A stretch of 64,000 bases of DNA from Edaphobacter paludis (GCF_039993895.1 NZ_CP121194.1:1426001-1490000); one strand, 5' to 3'; counted from the first letter of the stretch, positions 55,724-64,000 are shown. A program made the numbers and translations. The notes: a model not told the origin generated them from the sequence alone.

Positions 55724-56917
55724 CTAGTGGAGCATCGTGGTTGTGACGATGACCTGCGTGGCCTTGAGGTAGTTGCCGTACCCGACGATGATCGTCGAGC
55801 TCACGAGGAGGAAGAGGCCAGCGGCGACGAGCCATCGCGTACGGCGGCTCGTGCCTCTCCACTCTTTTAGTGCCAAGCCCCATAAGGTGGCGAAGATGAT
55901 GATGCTTGCCATGTGCAGGGTCCAACTGGAGAAGTCGTACTTTCCCATCTTGGTCTGGCCCATCGAATAGAAGAAGAATTGGAAGTACCAGATGACGCCG
56001 GCCATGGCAGCGAAGAGGTAATTGGCAACCAGCGTTTTGGGGGCAAGCCGGTCGTAGGTGGAAGCGTCGAGCGGATCGAAGTCGACAAGGGTATCGCCGG
56101 AGGCGTGGGAGGCGCGCATGGGGTTGGTGCCAGGTGCGCCGAAGAACTGCTTGACGGAGCTGTTTTTGACGATGAGGATGGCGGACCAGATGAAGTTGGT
56201 GAGGAAGCCCCCCCAGAGGACGACGATCAGGATGGGAAGATTTTGCCAGAGGTCGAGGCGGTGGTGAGCCAGGAGCTGGGTTTTGGCGATGTCGCCGATG
56301 GGCTTGCCGGCGGCGAGGCCAAAGGCGAAGAAGCTGCTCATGATGCCGGCGAAGATGGCGACGGCGATGCCTTTGATAAACGAGAAGTCGGATTCGCCTG
56401 CTTCGGCCTTCTCTTCGGGGGTGATCTCTTTTTCTTTGGACCAGCCTGCGGCTCCATTGACGGCTACGGCGATAAGGCAGATGGCGACGCCGAGGAGGAT
56501 GATCTGGCCGGAGGTCTCATGCATAATGGTGGTGATCTGGCCGCTGTATATGGGCGGGATCAGCGTGCCGAAGGCGGTGCAGAGGCCGAGGGCGATGGCA
56601 TAGCCTAGAGCGATACCGAGATAGCGGATAGCAAGGCCGAAGGTGAGGCCACCAATTCCCCAGAGTGCACCGAAGAGGAAGGCGTAGAGGCAGTCGGACG
56701 GATGCGTGGCGTAGGCAGTATGGAGAATGCCGGCGAGGTTGGGTACGAAGATGGAGGCAAGAACTACTGGCGCGACGATCCAGGCAGCGAAGCCTTGGAT
56801 GAGCCAGTAAATCTCCCATGACCAGCGTTTGATGGCGCGAAAGGGAATGAAGTTAGTGGCGGAAGCGAAGCCGCCGATCCAGTGATAGATGACGCCGATA
56901 AACGGATTGGTTCCCAC
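55724..56917 (-). CDS. rhaT: L-rhamnose-proton symporter
   Basis: Ten-helix inner-membrane sugar transporter of 397 residues. The N-terminus NPFIGVIYHWIGGFASATNF and block FGALWGIGGLTFGLAIRYLG match RhaT, longer than E. coli RhaT (344) owing to an inserted hydrophilic loop (about residues 255-295: VKNSSVKQFFGAPGTNPMRA). It starts at a GTG with GAGG seven bases upstream. It diverges from lutABC; a copy of the shared 21-bp operator-like sequence lies about 77 bp before its start. Confidence 0.93.
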   Translation of the reverse strand: MGTNPFIGVIYHWIGGFASATNFIPFRAIKRWSWEIYWLIQGFAAWIVAPVVLASIFVPNLAGILHTAYATHPSDCLYAFLFGALWGIGGLTFGLAIRYLGIALGYAIALGLCTAFGTLIPPIYSGQITTIMHETSGQIILLGVAICLIAVAVNGAAGWSKEKEITPEEKAEAGESDFSFIKGIAVAIFAGIMSSFFAFGLAAGKPIGDIAKTQLLAHHRLDLWQNLPILIVVLWGGFLTNFIWSAILIVKNSSVKQFFGAPGTNPMRASHASGDTLVDFDPLDASTYDRLAPKTLVANYLFAAMAGVIWYFQFFFYSMGQTKMGKYDFSSWTLHMASIIIFATLWGLALKEWRGTSRRTRWLVAAGLFLLVSSTIIVGYGNYLKATQVIVTTTMLH

Positions 56918-56993
56918 GCAGACCTCGTTGATGGTGCAATGATAGTGACGGTGCTGTGTCGGGTACTATCCTACCTGACGAAATTTGCGTTGG

Positions 56994-57014
56994 GGAAATA
57001 TACTCTCTATTGAA
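56994..57014. promoter_or_regulatory. 21-bp shared operator candidate, copy 1 (rhaT / lutABC)
   Basis: Begins GGAAATATACTC and ends TATTGAA. Its exact reverse complement, all 21 bases, occurs at 59968 before rhaI. The core AATA-N7-TATT is an inverted repeat. It lies between the divergent rhaT and lutA starts. It is the likely binding site of the locus regulator at 61504. Confidence 0.75.
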
Positions 57015-57049
57015 TTTGACGCCGCTGGTAGTGCGGCTGGAGGTCGGCT

Positions 57050-57790
57050 CTGCGAGTTTCATTATTCATTACCTGCTACAACGACACGCTGTTTCCTGAG
57101 ACGGGTAAGTCCGTGGTGAAGGTGCTGGAACGGTTGGGGCATAGCGTGGAGTTTCCCGCTGGACAGACCTGTTGCGGGCAGATGCATTACAACACGGGCT
57201 ATCAGTTCGAGGCGATGCCGCTGGTGCAACGGTTCGTGGATCAGTTTCGCGGGGCCGAAGCCGTGGTAGTGCCCTCTTCGAGTTGCGTCGCGATGATGAA
57301 AGACCACTACCCCAAGATGGCTGCGTCGCTGAAGGACGAGAAATTGAGGGCGGATGTAGATGCTCTACTGCCTCGGGTGTACGAGTTTTCGGAGTTTTTG
57401 ACGCGAGGGCTGGGGCTCGTGGATGTGGGAGCTTATTATCCGCATCGGGTGACGTATCACGCGAGTTGCCACGGGTTGCGGAATCTTGAGCTGGGCGATG
57501 GGCCCCTTCGGTTGTTGAAAGCTGTTCGAGGGATTGATTTGGTTCCGCTGGAAGGGCTGGAGCAGTGCTGCGGGTTCGGGGGGACGTTTGCCATCAAGAA
57601 TGCCGAAGTTTCGAGCGCTATGTTGTCCGAGAAGACCACGGCAGTGCTTAATACAGGTGCGGAGGCTTGTACGGCTTGTGACAATAGCTGCCTGATGCAT
57701 ATTCAGGGAGCGCTGCATCGACAGAAAACCGGGGTGAAGACAGTGCATCTGGCGGAGATATTGGCTGGGGATGAGGGAACAACGCGATGA
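57050..57790 (+). CDS. lutA: Lactate utilisation protein A (Cys-rich subunit), CTG start
   Basis: Fe-S oxidoreductase subunit with two CCG (DUF224) domains: CYNDTLFPETGKSVV, then QTCCGQMHYNTGYQ, and later YHASCHGLRNL and QCCGFGGTFAIKNAEVS. With LutB and LutC it oxidises L-lactate to pyruvate. Homology begins RVSLFITCYNDTLF, in frame directly after a CTG at 57050, which has GGAGG six bases upstream and an in-frame stop at 57029. No ATG, GTG or TTG is present there, so CTG is the likely start. Length 246 residues, close to the usual 240. The stop overlaps lutB by four bases. Confidence 0.9.
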   Translation: MRVSLFITCYNDTLFPETGKSVVKVLERLGHSVEFPAGQTCCGQMHYNTGYQFEAMPLVQRFVDQFRGAEAVVVPSSSCVAMMKDHYPKMAASLKDEKLRADVDALLPRVYEFSEFLTRGLGLVDVGAYYPHRVTYHASCHGLRNLELGDGPLRLLKAVRGIDLVPLEGLEQCCGFGGTFAIKNAEVSSAMLSEKTTAVLNTGAEACTACDNSCLMHIQGALHRQKTGVKTVHLAEILAGDEGTTR

Positions 57791-59244
57791 GTGGAGTAGC
57801 TTTGGACCCGAAGACGGCGCCGGTGTTCCCAATGGCGGCACGGACTGCGTTGGCCGATACGCAGATGCGGAAGAATGTTCGTCATGCTACGGACGTGATT
57901 CAAGCGAAGCGCGCGCGGGTGGTTGCGGAAATGCCCGATTGGCAGCAATTGCGCGAGGCAGGGAAGCAGATCCGCCAGCACACGATGGAGCATCTGGATT
58001 TCTATCTGGAGCAATTTGAAGAGAACTGTACGCGGGCGGGCGGCGTGGTTCATTGGGCTCGCGATGCGGAGGAGGCCCGGAAGATTGTTACCGCTCTCGT
58101 GAAGGCGAGTGGGTCGGACGAGGTCATCAAGATCAAGTCGATGACAACCGAAGAGATTCATCTGAACGACGCTCTTGAGGCTGCGGGAATTCATGCGTAT
58201 GAGACCGACTTGGCGGAGTTGATCATTCAGCTTGGAGAAGACCAGCCTTCGCATATCGTGGTTCCGGCGCTGCATAAGAATCGGCAGCAGATTCGGGAGA
58301 TCTTTCAGCGAAAGATGAACCTGCCGGAATTAGGTGAGACTCCGCAGGACTTGGCCGATGCGGCGCGGATGTTTTTGCGCGAAAAATTTCTGCGGATAAA
58401 GACGGGTGTGAGTGGAGCGAACTTTCTGATTGCCGAGACCGGCGGGGTCTGCATCGTCGAGAGCGAGGGCAATGGGCGTATGTGCCTTACGCTGCCCGAG
58501 ACGCTGATTACGATTGCGGGCATCGATAAGGTGGTGCCGCGGTTTCAGGATTTGGAAGTGCTCCTGCAGTTGCTGCCTCGGTCGGCCACCGGCGAGCGAA
58601 TGAATCCGTATAACTCGATCTGGACTGGAGTTAAGCCAGGCGATGGTCCGCAAACATTTCATGTGGTGCTGATGGACAATGCTCGGACGGACATTCTGGC
58701 GGACAAGGAAGGTCGGCAGACGCTGAACTGCATTCGTTGCGGAGCTTGCCAGAATGCCTGTCCGGTATATCGGCAGACGGGTGGGCAGGCTTATGGAAGT
58801 GTATATGCCGGACCGATTGGCGCGATTTTGACGCCGCAGTTGCAGCAGATGCACCACGCGCAAAGTCTTCCGTTTGCCTCGTCGCTGTGCGGGGCCTGCT
58901 ATGAGGTTTGTCCGGTGAAGATCAACATTCCCGAGGTGCTGATTCATCTGCGAGCAAAGGTGGTGAATCAGAACACGGCGGGAATTACGGGTTTGTTTGA
59001 CTTTGAGGCCGCGGCGATGACTGCCATGGCGATGATCTTCAAGAGCGAGCGGCGGTTCCGGGCGGCGCAGCGGCTGGGGCGGATGGCCGAGACTCCGCTG
59101 GTGCGCAAGGATGGACAGGGTGTCGGGTGGATTAGCTGGCTGCCGGGGATGCTTGGCGGATGGACGCAGGTGAGGGACTTGCAGGAGATGCCGAAGGAGA
59201 CCTTCCGCGACTGGTGGGAGAGACGGGGCAAGAATGGGAACTGA
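57787..59244 (+). CDS. lutB: Lactate utilisation protein B (ferredoxin-type subunit)
   Basis: 485 residues. An LUD domain occupies the N-terminal two thirds (KSMTTEEIHLNDALEAAGI; ETGGVCIVESEGNGR), followed by two 4Fe-4S motifs, CIRCGACQNACPVY and CGACYEVCPVKI, and a C-terminal DUF3390-like part. It carries electrons in the LutABC lactate oxidase complex. Overlaps lutA by four bases and touches lutC, so lutABC form one tight operon. In this locus its substrate is probably the L-lactate made from rhamnose. Confidence 0.94.
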   Translation: MSGVALDPKTAPVFPMAARTALADTQMRKNVRHATDVIQAKRARVVAEMPDWQQLREAGKQIRQHTMEHLDFYLEQFEENCTRAGGVVHWARDAEEARKIVTALVKASGSDEVIKIKSMTTEEIHLNDALEAAGIHAYETDLAELIIQLGEDQPSHIVVPALHKNRQQIREIFQRKMNLPELGETPQDLADAARMFLREKFLRIKTGVSGANFLIAETGGVCIVESEGNGRMCLTLPETLITIAGIDKVVPRFQDLEVLLQLLPRSATGERMNPYNSIWTGVKPGDGPQTFHVVLMDNARTDILADKEGRQTLNCIRCGACQNACPVYRQTGGQAYGSVYAGPIGAILTPQLQQMHHAQSLPFASSLCGACYEVCPVKINIPEVLIHLRAKVVNQNTAGITGLFDFEAAAMTAMAMIFKSERRFRAAQRLGRMAETPLVRKDGQGVGWISWLPGMLGGWTQVRDLQEMPKETFRDWWERRGKNGN

Positions 59245-59245
59245 C

Positions 59246-59911
59246 ATGACGACTGCTACGACTATCTCTACATCGGCCAGAACTGAGATCTTGCGACGGA
59301 TTAGTGTGGCCAATGGCGGAACTTCGGATGCGGCCGCGGCGGGGGCCGCCTGGGAGCATTTGGCACGGGAGTATCGGCGGAAGGCTGTGCTGCAGCCTGA
59401 GTCGGTCCTGGACTTGCTGGAGGACCGTCTTCGCGACTATGACGCTCATGTAGAGCGCGTCAGGCGTGGCGATGTGGCTGACGTTGTCGCAAAGATGCTC
59501 GCTACGCGTGGGAAACGGCGCATGGTGATTCCGGCGGGAATTGCGCCAGAGTGGCTACCTGCCGGCTTTGAGTTTGTCGCGGATGAGGGAATGACTGCGA
59601 TCGAGCTCGATGGATTCGATGGTGTGATGACTGGTTCCACAGTTGCGATTGCCGAAACGGGAACAGTGGTGTTGCAGAACGTACCGGGGCAGGGGAGGCG
59701 AGCTGTCACGCTGGTCCCTGACTATCATTTGTGCCTTGTAAGTGCGGCTGATGTCGTGGAGACGGTGCCGGAGGCGATGGAAGGGCTCAGAGGGAAGGCG
59801 GAGTTGGCAACTACCTTCTTTTCGGGCCCGTCGGCTACGGCGGATATTGAAATGACGCGGATTAAGGGAGTCCATGGCCCACGTCATCTGGATGTAATTC
59901 TTATTTTATAA
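59246..59911 (+). CDS. lutC: Lactate utilisation protein C (LUD domain)
   Basis: 221 residues from the ATG at 59246; an in-frame ATG at 59234, inside lutB, is possible. The LUD domain shows MVIPAGIAPEWLPAGFEF, GVMTGSTVAIAETGTVVL and the conserved C-terminal LVSAADVVETVPEAM with FFSGPSATADIEMTRIKGVH, ending in GPRHLDVIL. It is the third subunit of the lactate-oxidising complex. Confidence 0.92.
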   Translation: MTTATTISTSARTEILRRISVANGGTSDAAAAGAAWEHLAREYRRKAVLQPESVLDLLEDRLRDYDAHVERVRRGDVADVVAKMLATRGKRRMVIPAGIAPEWLPAGFEFVADEGMTAIELDGFDGVMTGSTVAIAETGTVVLQNVPGQGRRAVTLVPDYHLCLVSAADVVETVPEAMEGLRGKAELATTFFSGPSATADIEMTRIKGVHGPRHLDVILIL

Positions 59912-59967
59912 GTCTCCGTCAGAATCTCTTTGACAAAAGGCGTAGGGGTGGTGCAGTCTTTGTATGT

Positions 59968-59988
59968 TTCAATAGAGAGTATATTTCC
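59968..59988. promoter_or_regulatory. 21-bp shared operator candidate, copy 2 (rhaI)
   Basis: Begins TTCAATAGAGAG and ends ATATTTCC, the exact reverse complement of the copy at 56994. It ends 32 bp before the rhaI ATG. If it overlaps the promoter, the bound protein would act as a repressor. Confidence 0.75.
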
Positions 59989-60020
59989 ATGTTTAGTTTC
60001 TTTAGTTGAGGTGATTTGCG

Positions 60021-61229
60021 ATGACGACGAGCAACGGGACAGGTACGGCGGAGCGGGAGGCGGCGAAGATCTGGGCCGCGCTCGATGGTTTTCGGATTGA
60101 AGTGCCTTCGTGGGGATTCGCCAACACCGGCACACGCTTTGGGAAGTTTATACAGGGCGGTGCAGCTACCACGACCGAAGAAAAGTTTGCCGACGCTGCG
60201 CAGGTCAACGCGCTGACCGGAGCCAGCCCGACCATTGCATTGCATGTGCTGTGGGACCTGCCGGGTGGAAAGGCCGATGTTCCGGCGATTAAGGCGTTGG
60301 AGAAAAAGTATGGAGTGAAGTCGGGTGGAATCAATCCAAACCTGTTTCAGAACTCCGAGTACAAATTTGGCTCGATTGCGAACCCGAGCGCTGAGATTCG
60401 TGAGATTGCACTGCAGCATGTGCTGGATTCGGTAGAGATCGGCAAGGCGCTGGGCTCGAAGGATGTTTCACTTTGGATTGCCGATGGTTCGAACTATCCG
60501 GGAACGCAGAGCATACGGCGGCGCATCGAGTGGATGCAGGAAGTGCTAGGTAAAGCTCATGCGGCGCTCGGCCCTGACCAGCGGATGCTGGTGGAGTACA
60601 AGCCGTTTGAGCCCGCCTTCTATCACACCGACATTGCAGACTGGGGCATGGCGTTGGAATTGGCGCGCAGTGCAGGGCCCCAGGCCAAGGTACTGGTGGA
60701 TACAGGCCATCACTATCAGGGAACGAACATCGAGCAGATTGTGGCCTGGCTGCTGCAACTGGGTCAACTGGGAGGCTTCCATTTCAACGATCGCAAGTAT
60801 GCCGATGACGACCTGACGCTGGGGTCGATCGATCCCTATCAGCTGTTCCGCATCTTTCATGAGATTGCGAGTGCGACCCCTGAAGAACGGAAGGACATCG
60901 CCTTCATGATCGACCAGAGCCATAACCTAAAGGGCAAGATGGAGGCGATGGTGCAGTCGGTGGTGACAGCGCAGGAGCTTTACGCGAAGGCTTCGCTGAT
61001 CGACCAGGAGAAACTGGCGGAGTTGCAGGATGCGTGCCGTTTGATAGAAGCCGAGGAGTGCTTCCGCACGGCGTTCTGGCAAGATGTGCGTCCTGTGGTC
61101 CGCGAGTGGCGTGCGGCGCGCGCATTGCCGGTCGATCCGCTGAAGGCCTTGGCCGACAGCGGATATGTGGAGAAGGTGACGCGCGAACGTGGCAGCAGGA
61201 ATACCAGCAGCGTTTCTAGCTATGCCTGA
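60021..61229 (+). CDS. rhaI: L-rhamnose isomerase, RhaI type
   Basis: Metal-dependent aldose-ketose isomerase converting L-rhamnose to L-rhamnulose, 402 residues. It belongs to the Pseudomonas-type RhaI family, not RhaA. TIM-barrel metal ligands appear in LVEYKPFEPAFYHTD, LVDTGHHYQGTNIEQIV, GFHFNDRKYADDDL and GSIDPYQLF. The N-terminus IEVPSWGFANTGTRFGKF is typical. TGAGGTGA lies before the ATG. One operator-like 21-mer lies directly upstream. Confidence 0.95.
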   Translation: MTTSNGTGTAEREAAKIWAALDGFRIEVPSWGFANTGTRFGKFIQGGAATTTEEKFADAAQVNALTGASPTIALHVLWDLPGGKADVPAIKALEKKYGVKSGGINPNLFQNSEYKFGSIANPSAEIREIALQHVLDSVEIGKALGSKDVSLWIADGSNYPGTQSIRRRIEWMQEVLGKAHAALGPDQRMLVEYKPFEPAFYHTDIADWGMALELARSAGPQAKVLVDTGHHYQGTNIEQIVAWLLQLGQLGGFHFNDRKYADDDLTLGSIDPYQLFRIFHEIASATPEERKDIAFMIDQSHNLKGKMEAMVQSVVTAQELYAKASLIDQEKLAELQDACRLIEAEECFRTAFWQDVRPVVREWRAARALPVDPLKALADSGYVEKVTRERGSRNTSSVSSYA

Positions 61230-61503
61230 CCCCAGCGGATTGCGTTCTTTGCAGAACAGGTTAAGCAAGTAGCAGCGGCAGCAGGAGGACCTTTGGGGTC
61301 GATTGCTGCCGTTCATCTTTCTGTTATTAGGAGTTGCAACATCGGTGAACAAGACGTTGTCCGTACGGGGCGAAGACTCGCAATTGTGTTGGTAGATGGC
61401 TTTCTTACTCGCAATTCAGAAGTGAATTTTCATTTCATTAACGAAACGCAGCCGCTTTGTCAGATAATGGAGCGGCTGAGTGGACGCTCCTCAGCGGGAG
61501 ACC

Positions 61504-62592
61504 ATGCCGGTGCGCAAAACGACGAAGAGACTTTATTTGATTCCTGTGCTGTCGAAGGCACTGGATATTCTTGAACTTCTGCAGGAAGAGAACCAGCCGA
61601 TGACGCTTGAGGCGATTCACCGCAAGACACGCATCTCGAAGACTACGGTTTACCGGATACTGAAGACGTTTGTGCATCGCGGCTATCTTTCGCAGTCGAA
61701 TGATGGGCTGTATCGGCAGGTGACCCGTCCTAAAAAGATGCGTTTCGGGTTTGCCGGGCAGAGTGCGGACATGCCCTTTTCCAACGAGGTGACTGAGAGC
61801 CTGAAAACTGCGGCGGCTTCAGTAGGAGTGGATCTGATGATTCTGGATAATCGCTACGATGCGGCGACGGCGCTTAAAAATGCGGAAGAATTTGTTCGCA
61901 GCAAGGTCGACCTAGTCATCGAGTTTCAAGTGGAGCAGGAGGTCGCGCCAATGATCGGGGACAAAATTGCGGGAGCAAACATTCCTTTGATTGCCATCGA
62001 TATTCCGCATCCTCACGCGACCTATTTTGGGGTGGACAACTATCGCGTTGGCATTGAGGCGGGAGAGACACTGGCGGCCCATGCGGTAGCGAACTGGGAT
62101 GGCAAGGTGGACTGGGTGCTGGGGCTGGATCTGGCTGAGGCCGGTCCACTGGTGCAGAGCAGAATTACGGGAGCGTTCGAGGGAGTTCGTAATGGGATCG
62201 CCGATCTGCCGGTGGAGCTGTTTGTCCGCATGGATGGGCGCGGAATGCGGGAGCGCAGCAAGAAGTTGGTCACTGACTTTTTGCAGCGACATCCCAAGGA
62301 CAAGCACATCCTGGTGGCGGCGGCTACCGATTCGAGCGCACTGGGCGCGGTTGATGCTGTGCGAGAGCTAAAGCGGGAGAAACATGTTGTGGTGGTGGGA
62401 CAGGACTGCATTGCTGATGCGATGGCGGAGATGCGGAAGGACAAGTCGCCGCTGATCGGCTCGGTGTCGCATGAGGCGAGTTCGTACGGTCCAAGCCTGA
62501 TTCATCTGGGGCTTCAACTGTTGCGGGGACAAACGGTTGCGCCGTATAACTACGTTGCGCACAAAATGGTGACGCAGAAGATGCTGGAGTAG
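61504..62592 (+). CDS. One-component regulator: IclR-type HTH fused to a sugar-binding protein
   Basis: 362 residues. Residues 10-65 form an IclR-like winged helix-turn-helix (VLSKALDILELLQEENQPMT; IHRKTRISKTTVYRILKTF). From about residue 80 there is a periplasmic-binding-protein fold of the Peripla_BP_4/RbsB kind (MRFGFAGQSADMPFSNEVTE; AANIPLIAIDIPHP-like; DSSALGAVDAVRELKREKHV; VGQDCIADAMAEM). LacI proteins share the sugar-binding fold, but their DNA-binding head is different. Position 275 bp after rhaI and before rhaEW points to rhamnose or rhamnulose as effector. It is the best candidate to bind the 21-bp repeats. The ATG at 61504 is preferred over the GTG at 61480. Confidence 0.85.
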   Translation: MPVRKTTKRLYLIPVLSKALDILELLQEENQPMTLEAIHRKTRISKTTVYRILKTFVHRGYLSQSNDGLYRQVTRPKKMRFGFAGQSADMPFSNEVTESLKTAAASVGVDLMILDNRYDAATALKNAEEFVRSKVDLVIEFQVEQEVAPMIGDKIAGANIPLIAIDIPHPHATYFGVDNYRVGIEAGETLAAHAVANWDGKVDWVLGLDLAEAGPLVQSRITGAFEGVRNGIADLPVELFVRMDGRGMRERSKKLVTDFLQRHPKDKHILVAAATDSSALGAVDAVRELKREKHVVVVGQDCIADAMAEMRKDKSPLIGSVSHEASSYGPSLIHLGLQLLRGQTVAPYNYVAHKMVTQKMLE

Positions 62593-62739
62593 GCCAAGTC
62601 GGGTCCATTGTTTCGAGTTTTGAAGAGATGAAATTTAGGGAAGCTTGCTGATTTATTTTTCATATAAGAAATAATTGCCGTATTGGTGTTCCGTGTGGAA
62701 TGATGAAGGGGAAATAGATTCAGCGAAGAGGTCAATACG

Positions 62740-64000
62740 ATGACGGCGAAGAGTGATCTGCGGTTTCTTGAGGATCGTTGGGATGATGCAGTGGCAGCGA
62801 AGCTGGATGGGCCGGAGCTGCTGCGATACCGGTCGAACCTACTGGGCTCGGACCTGCGCATCACGAACTTTGGCGGAGGAAACACCAGCTCGAAACTGGA
62901 CCAGGTCGATCCACTGGATGGCAAGACGAAGAAGATTCTATGGGTGAAAGGAAGCGGAGGCGACCTCGGCAGCATCAAGCGGACGGGATTCGCGACCCTC
63001 TATCTCGATAAGCTGTTGGCGCTTGAGAAGGCCTATCGGGGTGTTGAGTTCGAAGACGAGATGGTGGATATGTATCCACTGTGCACGTTTGGGAATAACC
63101 CTGTGGCGGCTTCGATTGATACATCGTTACATGGCTTTCTGCCCTTTCCACATGTGGACCATCTGCATCCGGACTGGGGGATCGCGCTGGCGGCCTCGGC
63201 CAATGGCAAGATCAAGATGGAGGAGTTCAACAAGGAGTTTGGGCACAAGCTGGCCTGGCTGCCTTGGCAACGTCCCGGATTCGAATTGGGCATGATGCTG
63301 AAGAAGATTGTCGAAGACACGCCGGGCTGCGATGGTGTCGTGCTGGGTGGACACGGCCTGTTTACCTGGGGCAATACGCAGCGCGAGAGCTACCTGAATA
63401 CGATTACGATCATCGACCAGCTTGGTCAATTTATCGAGCGACACGGTGCGTTGAAGGGGCATGAACATTTCGGTGGATCGAAAGTGAAGAGACGCGAAGA
63501 CCGGGCGGAGATTGCCCTCAATATCATGCCGTATCTGCGTGGTGTGGTCTCGCGCAGGCAACGCTGGATTGGAAGCTACTCGGACCTGCCGCAGGTACTC
63601 AACTTTGTGAACTCGGCACAGGCGGAGAAGCTGGCCCACTTGGGAACGAGCTGCCCGGACCACTTTATCCGCACCAAGATCCGTCCAATGTTCATCAAGT
63701 GGAACCCTGCAGGAAATCCCGCTGAATTGAAGGAGTTGGTGGAGACCGCGCTTGAGACCTATCGCGCCGAGTATGCGGAGTATTACAACAAACATGCTCT
63801 GAAAGATTCCCCCGCGTTGCGCGATGCCAGTCCGACAGTAGTGCTGGTGCCGGGAGTAGGCATGTTCAGCTTCGGCAAGAACAAGACTGAGTCGCGCATT
63901 ACCGGGGAGTTCTACATCAATGCAATCGGCGTGATGCAGGGTGCAGGAGCGCTGGGGGCAGGCGTGGAATGCAAGGACATTCCCCAGGCAGGACCGGCAG
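62740..64000 (+). CDS. rhaEW: Bifunctional rhamnulose-1-phosphate aldolase / lactaldehyde dehydrogenase (3' end cut off)
   Basis: The open frame runs off the window; 420 residues are seen. The N-terminal class II aldolase domain has RYRSNLLGSDLRITNFGGGN, PHVDHLHPDWGIALAAS (metal His) and GVVLGGHGLFTWG. The region from about residue 365 (TVVLVPGVGMFSFGKNKTES) leads into the short-chain dehydrogenase half. Full proteins of this kind are about 680-700 residues. The aldolase splits rhamnulose-1-phosphate to DHAP and L-lactaldehyde, and the dehydrogenase oxidises the latter to L-lactate, feeding LutABC. A GAAGAGG ribosome binding site precedes the ATG at 62740. The start GGGGAAATA of the operator recurs at 62708, but not the rest. 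Confidence 0.9.
   Translation, partial: MTAKSDLRFLEDRWDDAVAAKLDGPELLRYRSNLLGSDLRITNFGGGNTSSKLDQVDPLDGKTKKILWVKGSGGDLGSIKRTGFATLYLDKLLALEKAYRGVEFEDEMVDMYPLCTFGNNPVAASIDTSLHGFLPFPHVDHLHPDWGIALAASANGKIKMEEFNKEFGHKLAWLPWQRPGFELGMMLKKIVEDTPGCDGVVLGGHGLFTWGNTQRESYLNTITIIDQLGQFIERHGALKGHEHFGGSKVKRREDRAEIALNIMPYLRGVVSRRQRWIGSYSDLPQVLNFVNSAQAEKLAHLGTSCPDHFIRTKIRPMFIKWNPAGNPAELKELVETALETYRAEYAEYYNKHALKDSPALRDASPTVVLVPGVGMFSFGKNKTESRITGEFYINAIGVMQGAGALGAGVECKDIPQAGPA

Noticed and set aside
55913-56608. 231-codon acidic rightward frame opposite rhaT
   Set aside because: Shadow of a membrane-protein gene; low-complexity Gly/Glu/Asp and no domain.
62708-62726. Third copy of the rhamnose operator before rhaEW
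   Set aside because: Only the first nine bases (GGGGAAATA) agree with the 56992 region; the rest diverges.

Overview
The window looks like chromosomal DNA from an acidobacterium of the Acidobacteriaceae/Terriglobia type. The markers are a VWFA-related secreted protein, a PadR regulator directly before an ADOP-type FtsX permease, a large Oar-like TonB-dependent receptor, a PEP-CTERM protein, a bacillithiol glycosyltransferase (bshA) and an AcrB/TolC-type pump. This placement is inferred from gene content; no rRNA or marker phylogeny is available.

Region 1 (1-31 kb) is a stress and envelope island. It holds a DevBCA-like ABC exporter, a frameshifted L,D-transpeptidase, three double-domain universal stress proteins, an oleate hydratase, a broken triple-BON protein, Hsp20, an AMP-ligase/ACP/acyltransferase fusion, a MacAB exporter with a small secreted protein, a DUF155/RMD1 membrane protein, a PAS histidine kinase with a lone receiver, an NtrC-type regulator, a Crp/Fnr regulator, a zinc alcohol dehydrogenase and an MgtA-type Mg2+ ATPase. 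Scattered between these genes are eleven copies of a palindrome of the form TGTGA-N6-TCACA, five of them perfect. The local Crp/Fnr protein has the CRP-type recognition helix expected to read TGTGA, plus an FNR-like set of cysteines. I read the region as a candidate redox- or oxygen-responsive dormancy regulon, analogous to (not homologous with) DosR-type regulons.

Region 2 (31-37 kb) is ordinary chromosome: tRNA-Gln(CTG), a DinB-like protein, a VWFA-related protein, a PfkB kinase, an overlapping bshA-ydjC pair and a PEP-CTERM protein.

Region 3 (37.2-46.8 kb) is a decayed island ending at tRNA-Val(TAC). It contains a tyrosine recombinase tail, a frameshifted excisionase-like protein, a broken PadR/ADOP pair, three different IS110-family remnants, one intact TonB receptor, and an Rhs C-terminal tip with a small membrane protein that may be its immunity partner.

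Region 4 (47-55.6 kb) holds a tripartite RND pump operon, an M20-type peptidase and truA.

Region 5 (55.7-64 kb) is an L-rhamnose locus: rhaT diverging from lutABC, then rhaI, an unusual IclR-HTH/sugar-binding-protein fusion regulator, and the start of a bifunctional rhaEW-type gene. A 21-bp sequence is repeated exactly, in inverted orientation, in front of rhaT/lutABC and of rhaI. The implied route is rhamnose uptake, isomerisation, aldol cleavage, lactaldehyde to lactate, and lactate to pyruvate by LutABC. A rhamnulose kinase is not in the window.

Several genes carry frameshifts or in-frame stops. In region 3 these agree with real decay. In region 1 (L,D-transpeptidase, BON) a sequencing error cannot be excluded.
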